The notes below the pieces were generated by a model. The model worked only from the letters and a program-made list of their open reading frames with translations, searched no databases and was not told the DNA's origin. Positions 54,363 through 60,000 of a stretch of 60,000 nucleotides of DNA are shown here, piece by piece. The position numbers and the translations under genes were made by a program. Position 1 is the stretch's first letter. Each line of letters opens with the position of its first letter. Source of the stretch: Liolophura sinensis (taxonomy: Eukaryota; Mollusca; Polyplacophora; Chitonida; Chitonidae); contig NC_088295.1 of assembly GCF_032854445.1 (NCBI RefSeq), forward strand, positions 95,847,805 through 95,907,804, given 5' to 3'.

Positions 54363-56768
54363 GTAGGATTTGAGAATTCGACTCTAATTTTGCACTTTTA
54401 TTCACTGATATGATTTTCTTTGGAAACGGCAATCTCTGTGTGATTCAGTCAAACTAAAGTAATCTCTGTCTCAGTCAAATATCTAGTGACATGCCGTAGG
54501 TGTTTCCTAAAATACCATTCGTGATTTGTCGCCTGCCCCCTGCCCGCCATTCTCGACAGCATTTGGGACCTTCCTAAAATCCATTATTTACTTCGGAAAA
54601 TGGGTTAGTCCCAGCCATGCATCATTATCTGAAAGGGGATGAAGGGGTGTGTTGTTAAAATCTGTTTCTCATATCCTGACAAAGTGAAGACCAGTTTGGC
54701 TATGTTTTTGCAAATTCTATCAGTCCTCGCCCCGACGAAAGCACAACCAAGCATGTTTAGCGTATTTGCATAATTTATTCGAGACGGACGCTTAAGACTC
54801 CATGTTTGAAAACCCTGACTGTGAAATGAAAACCCCACGATGTGCAGTAAATGATAGCGCATTCCGGGGGGGTGTTCTCTACACAATGGAATCTTCTTGG
54901 TATACTGTTAGAGCGGGGTTGGTCATTGACAATTCAGTCAGAAAAAAGTGCAAATGTGTAAATTTTATGAGACTTGCACTTCGCCACATAGGCACAGAAA
55001 AAAAAGAAAAAAAAGTCAAAGCAACAAGGAGGTATTACCCTTTGCGTGCATAGGTGCCATTTTCATTACGTTAACAAATCGAGTTTGAGAGCTACAAAGT
55101 TGAAAACGCCCAAAGCATGGAATTCCCCTGACGAATTATAATTAACCCTTGTAATGGTTAAGTTAATGATCGAGGGGAGAGTAGGTATTAGACAGGACAG
55201 TGAGATTATCAACTGAAACTGCGAACATTGAGCTGATCTCTCAAAAGTTACAGTTAACAAAATAAAAGAGAAAAAAAAGAAAAAAATGTAATTGTTATCC
55301 TCTCAGAGTGGTTGTATTCCGTGAACAGTTAAGGGTCTTCTACATAATTTTGAATCTTAAAAAAGTCATAACATGATAGAGATATCCAAATAGAACTGCC
55401 TACAGTTTCACGGCTTCCAAGCAGTCTTTCACAAATAGTTTTCATTTCTGCTTCTGCACAGATCAGTCACTGAATCAGGGATAGTGGTGCTCAGACATAC
55501 ATGTTTAAGTGCTGTCCACTAGGTGACATTTGGTTGAGTTGATGAAATTGTGGTTTTCCTATGTAGGTCTACTGACATGGATACAGCAAAGCTACAACAA
55601 CAACAACGCTCTAACCATTCCATTCCTAAAATTTGTAGTACCCTATCAAAACTAGCTAATACAGGTATTAAACAGCACATGTACATATATATTGCACGTA
55701 TATGTGGCAGTTGTCACTTTGCTAACTTAATTTATTTGAAGACCACTATATGATCTAAGCTTATTATTTATAGTTTTGCAGTGATGTCATAGCTACAAGC
55801 TTAACCCAGGTGGGGTACACCTTGAATAACATTTTACCATAAAACAAATAAAAATTATAGCCTTTAGGTAAGAAATTCTTTGAGGAAAAGTAATAAAAAC
55901 TTGCCTAACATTCACATATAATAGTTTCTATGTTCTGTAGTACTTTAAACTTTAGGAATTGCCAAAAACCAGCATTTCGCCCATTTAGCTCCATGTTATT
56001 ATCAACCTGTTCCTCGGCAGGAACCTGGGTGCTTGAAACTATGAATTAGAGCTGCTCACTTTTCAGTTAAAGGAAGACTGTTGTACATATAGTTTTTTAC
56101 CGTTGCCCATTGTCAGCTTTAAGGAGGTATTCATTTTCAGCCATGTGACCTTTAAAAATGCCCCCCAAAAAAGAAGAAAAAGCCACCATGATTTTGAGCT
56201 TAAATTGGAATTTACAGGAAAGCTATAAACGATAGGAAATAAAGTAGGCCTACCCAGATTCGTCTTCACCAAACCAGACTGCATATATCTGCATACCTTT
56301 TTTTTCAGAATTTGAAAATTACTTGCCACATGATAATTTCCACAACTTTCGGCTGATTTTAAAGAATATTTCCAACTTTATTTTTTAAGTAGGTGTGCAC
56401 ATGAAAATTAAATTCTTTCCATAAAAATGCAGATAAGGGGTTCTGGAGAAGAAGTGTCGTCTAGGAATTCAGTTCACTTGCAATATGGAGGCTATTTAGA
56501 TCATGTCAGCCTTACATAAAAGCTTTATATTCAAGTATGTTGCAAAAGGGATTTTGTGATAACATTGGAAGTGAATAACAGTTGAGCTTCATAGTTTTCT
56601 GGTAAAAAGGACGAAATACAAATTCTGAAAGAATAGTAATCCATACACAAACAACATAAACTTTCAGCTTTCACCTTGAAATCTTAATTATTTACAGTAG
56701 TTAGTGAAGGATGCTTGATCATTTTACACAAATTACTATTTCCCAAGATCATCAAAATACTCGATTGA
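54363..56768. other. Putative first intron, unique part
   Basis: No exon is recognised on either strand. A 35-bp motif at 55393 recurs at 58320. Confidence 0.5.
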
Positions 56769-57038
56769 TTTTTTTTTTTTTTTTTTTGATTGGTGTTTTA
56801 CGCCGTACTCAAGAATATTTCGCTTATACGACGGCGGCCAGCATTATGGTGGGTGGAAACGGGGCAGAGCCCGGGGGAAACCCACAACCATCTGCAGGTT
56901 GCTGACAGACCCTCCCACGTATGGCCGGAGAGGAAGGCAGCATGGGCTGGTCTTGAACTCACAGCGACCGCATTGGTGAGAGGCTTCTGGGTCATTACTC
57001 TGCGCTAGCGCACTAACCGACTGAGCCACGGAGGCCCC
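56769..57038 (-). mobile_element. Full-length SINE with target-site duplication
   Basis: The minus-strand element runs from a gaggcc head (57038) through tRNA-like boxes (ctcagtcggttagtgcgcta) and the conserved centre to a tail read here as a 19-base T-run. The flanks caaaatactcgat (56753-56765) and caaaatacttgat (57039-57051) form a 13-bp target duplication with one mismatch, showing retroposition. Confidence 0.93.
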
Positions 57039-57094
57039 CAAAATACTTGATATGATACATGTGATGTTCTGTCATAACTGATAGGCTAACAATA

Positions 57095-57945
57095 TCAGAT
57101 TGGACATGATCATATCCGTGCAAACAATCAGATTGGGCATGTTCATAACCATACAAACAATCAGCTTGGGCATGATTGTAACCATGCAAACAATCAGCTT
57201 GGGTATGATTGTAACCATGCAAACAGTTAGCTTGGGCATGATTGTAACCATGCAAACAATCAGCTTGGGCATGATTGTAACCATGCAAACAATCAGATTG
57301 GGCATGATCGTAACCATGCAAACAATCAGATTGGGCATGATCATATCCGTGCTTACAATCAGCTTGGGCATGTTTGTAACCATGCAAACAATCAGATTGG
57401 GCATGATCGTAACCATGCAAACAATCAGATTGGGCATGATTGTAACGATGCAAACAGTCAAATTGGTCATGTTCGTAACCATGCAAACAATCAGCTTGGG
57501 CATGATCGTAACCATGCAAACAATCAGATTGGGCATGATCGTATTCATGCAAACAATCAGATTGGGCATGATCGTATCCATGCAAACAGTCAAATTGGGC
57601 ATGATCGTATCCATGCAAACAGTCAAATTGGGCATGATTGTAACCATGCAAACAATCAGCTTGGGCATGATTGTAACCATGCAAACAACCAGATTGGGCA
57701 TGATCGTATTCATGCAAACAATCAGATTGGGCATGATCATATCTATGCAAACAACCAGATTGGGTATGATTGTAACCATGCAAACAATCAGATTGGGCAT
57801 GATCGTATCTATGCAAAGAATCAGCTTGGGTATGATTGTAACCATGCAAACAACCAGATAAGGCATGATCGTATTCATGCAAACAGTTAGATTGGGCATG
57901 ATCATATCTATGCAAAGAATCAGATTGGGCATGATCGTAACAATG
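57095..57945. repeat. 33-bp minisatellite, about 26 copies
   Basis: gattgtaaccatgcaaacaa+tcagcttgggcat and variants. The 33-bp period keeps frame, so there are long ORFs on both strands: minus 300 codons (11-residue unit YDHAQSDCLHG) and 286 codons, plus 253 codons (GMIVTMQTISL). All are in the putative intron. The ORF reading YDHAQSDCLHG keeps every unit in frame with only conservative changes. Confidence 0.93.
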
Positions 57946-57954
57946 GAATCATTG

Positions 57955-58070
57955 AATTATTTGATTGTTAGTTAATGTCATACTCAAGAATTTTTCATTA
58001 ATATAATGACAGTCACTTTTATGGGAGGGGGAATTGAACCACTTTGCATTTTGCTGACAAACTTTCACAA
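57955..58070 (-). mobile_element. Degenerate SINE copy
   Basis: ttatttgattgttagttaat, actcaagaatttttcattaa and attttgctgacaaactttca follow the SINE tail and centre order with heavy divergence, right next to the 33-bp array. Confidence 0.6.
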
Positions 58071-58739
58071 GTATGATGTGCAGAATTATACGAACAATAT
58101 AGGTGGAATGTGTTCTGCCCAGCACAAAGGGCACCTATCAGAAAAACTAGGGTTCATTGGTACAAAATTCATATTTTGTTTTTAATTTTGGCTAATGATA
58201 AAGACAGATTTCAAAGAATTTAGTTGACATTGAGAAAAAGTATTTTTAAATGCCTAAGTTGCAGTTCCAATAGAAAGACTAGCATAAGGCCAAGTTTTCC
58301 CCCCAAACATACATCTGACTAGAACTGCCTACAGTTTCGCGGCTTCCAAGCAGTCCTCAAGAATGTTTTTCAGATATGATTATGCTGGAACAGTCGATCA
58401 TCAACACAACGATGGTGGTATGTTAAAATATACAGCCAGTGTTGGGTAATGATGGACAGTTAACTAAGCAGTAAATGAGCATTTGATTTACTTGTCTGGT
58501 TACCCTCTTTCTCTAGGTTAAATGAAGGGGTTTAACTTTTTATTTCTGAATGAGGGTGAAACTATGGTGATGTCATTTAAACATTTCTAGCAAGAACATC
58601 ATTGATGGAAGCTTAAAATGGTCACCAAAAGAGTCAAGTGTCTAAAACCATTTTCTTCCTCTTCAGTGTTAGAATACTTATAGGCTAGACCATAATGTTC
58701 TTGTCAATTTAGGTGTAGAAGATTTATTTTTGTTTACAG
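58071..58739. other. Putative intron end, unique
   Basis: It holds the second copy of the 35-bp motif (58320) and ends in a pyrimidine-rich acceptor (gatttatttttgtttacag). No exon is seen. Confidence 0.5.
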
Positions 58740-58779
58740 ATGATAACAGCTCAGTGCTGAGGAAAATACACCTGTAATA

Positions 58780-59325
58780 ATGGACTCTTCCACAAGTAAC
58801 CATGAGGACCCTAACCCCAGCCATGTGTGGGATCAGGGGGCCAGCTCACAGCAAGAGGAATATGCAGACTCTGCATCCGGCCAGGGGGCCAGTAATTATG
58901 CCAGACACGCCCCGTCCAGGCAAAGAGAGTACCACCCTCACAGCAGTACTGCCAGTTCCTCAGAGGCGTACCCCAGTGAGCCCAGCACCAGCACCCTGCA
59001 GGTGTATGCCCACCCTCAGTACACCACCCCCCAGTACCCTGACGGGGTGCGCGTGCAGTTTGCTGGACCCTACAGTCATGTAGGGCCCTCTTCAGCCCAA
59101 GACCTGTACCAGCCTTCCCAGTCGTATGAGCGCATCTCGCCGGTTGAGGAGTACCGTGACGTGTCGTCCGGGAGTGATGCACTGCCCTCGTACACTATGC
59201 AGGCGGACAGCGGCCAGCTCATAGCTGCCCCCACCGTGGACACAACAGGCATCCACCATTCTGTACATGTCAGTATAAACTCAGCAGTTGTGTACAGCCA
59301 TCAAGCTTCTGTAGTAAAGCAGTAA
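58780..59325 (+). CDS. Ser/Tyr/Pro/Gln-rich 181-residue protein, family unknown
   Basis: ATG at 58780 has A at -3 and G at +4. An in-frame TGA at 58741 makes it the first Met. The protein starts MDSSTSNHEDPNPSHVWDQG and ends VVYSHQASVVKQ, followed by TAA at 59323. It is acidic to neutral, low in hydrophobic clusters and without signal peptide or membrane segment. Tyr- and Pro-spaced stretches (YAHPQYTTPQYPDG, LYQPSQSYERISPVEEYRD) suggest a disordered activation-type or scaffold region. GC content is far above its surroundings, which supports real coding. An AATAAA lies at 59344. I do not recognise a family; it could be the N-terminal exon of a larger regulator with an alternative terminal stop. 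Confidence 0.7.
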   Translation: MDSSTSNHEDPNPSHVWDQGASSQQEEYADSASGQGASNYARHAPSRQREYHPHSSTASSSEAYPSEPSTSTLQVYAHPQYTTPQYPDGVRVQFAGPYSHVGPSSAQDLYQPSQSYERISPVEEYRDVSSGSDALPSYTMQADSGQLIAAPTVDTTGIHHSVHVSINSAVVYSHQASVVKQ

Positions 59326-59769
59326 ACAATTCATTGTGAAGATAATAAAAATATCTCTCCATACAAGCTTAATGTTCTAATGTTAGTAACCGCCTGGGCT
59401 TAACAATGAGCAGAATACAGAACTGAAAACAACATCACAAGCACTAGTGAAAACCATGCATGAAAGCATTAACTTATTTGTAGACTACATGTAGTCTTTC
59501 AAACATCTGAATGGTATGTTGAACATTTATACGCTAAAAATGAGTTAAATTATTTATTTACCACCAGTCAGATATGTGGCTGGTAGGTAGACTTTGTTCA
59601 CCATACTGAAAGTGTTTGGCAAGGTGATGTGGCACACTGATTTTGTCACCAGAAACAGTGATAAACATTTAATGACAGAATACCTTTTTAGTAGTTGCTA
59701 GATTCTTATCCCTAGGGAAATGTATTTTATGAAAATGAAATGTACACATGGTTTTAACTGGCAGTTTTT
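59326..59769. other. 3' flank of the plus-strand ORF
   Basis: AT-rich, with AATAAA at 59344 shortly after the stop codon. No further exon is seen. Confidence 0.5.
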
Positions 59770-60000
59770 GTTAACATTGTATCTGTGTCACATGTAACAT
59801 TGTATTTGTGACACATTTAACATTGTATCTGTACCACATGTAACATTGCATCTGTGTCACATTTAACATTGTATCTGTGCCACATTTAACATTATATCTG
59901 TGTCACATGTAACATATCTGTGCCACATTTAACATATCTGTGTCACATGTAACATTGCATCTGTGCCACATTTAACATTGTACCTGTGTCACATTTAACA
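59770..60000. repeat. 23-bp minisatellite, running off the window
   Basis: gtatctgtgtcacatgtaac+att with ccacattta variants, about 10 units. The right end is not in the window. Confidence 0.9.

Overview
This looks like animal nuclear DNA, most likely from a marine lophotrochozoan (a bivalve or another mollusc is the best guess). The evidence is spliced genes with GT/AG introns, very large intronic minisatellites, and several copies of a tRNA-derived SINE whose 3' part is of a type I know from molluscan genomes. No bacterial, organellar or viral gene is seen.

The window is dominated by one minus-strand gene. I can join 17 coding exons from 51373 down to a stop codon at 7931. The exon lengths sum to 2898 nt (965 codons plus stop), and all reading-frame phases agree across the 16 introns. 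The product is a charged, coiled-coil protein with spaced Trp-rich helices. It best resembles vertebrate CCDC191 (KIAA1407) in order, length and motifs such as DWIKRVEDASN near the start and RRKVASLLPDF at the end. The initiator exon was not found and should lie between about 51.4 and 54.3 kb.

About three quarters of the 43 kb from first to last exon is tandem repeat: more than 20 unrelated arrays with periods of 16 to 88 bp. The main discovery is that many arrays are not random. Their units are degenerate copies of the adjacent exon edge, and most include the splice junction itself. Donor-type arrays follow the exons at 46.1, 44.5, 34.4, 31.9, 14.5 and 9.5 kb. Acceptor-type arrays precede the exons at 32.1, 29.3 and 18.8 kb. 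One array repeats the stop-codon end of the last exon (7.25-7.93 kb). The gene is therefore embedded in hundreds of diverged decoy splice-site copies and is still apparently intact.

Left flank (1-7.2 kb): two tandem arrays, SINE fragments and a decayed Mutator-like transposase gene. Right flank (51.4-60 kb): SINEs, a fold-back element, a GC-richer YY1/CRE-containing segment near 54.2-54.3 kb that could be a divergent promoter, and a plus-strand two-exon gene model. That model has a short upstream ORF starting in exon 1 and a 181-residue Ser/Tyr/Pro/Gln-rich protein at 58780-59325. Its intron carries a 33-bp array, and another array runs off the right edge.

All coordinates and repeat counts were read by eye; exon joins rest on splice consensus, phase and protein plausibility, not on transcripts.
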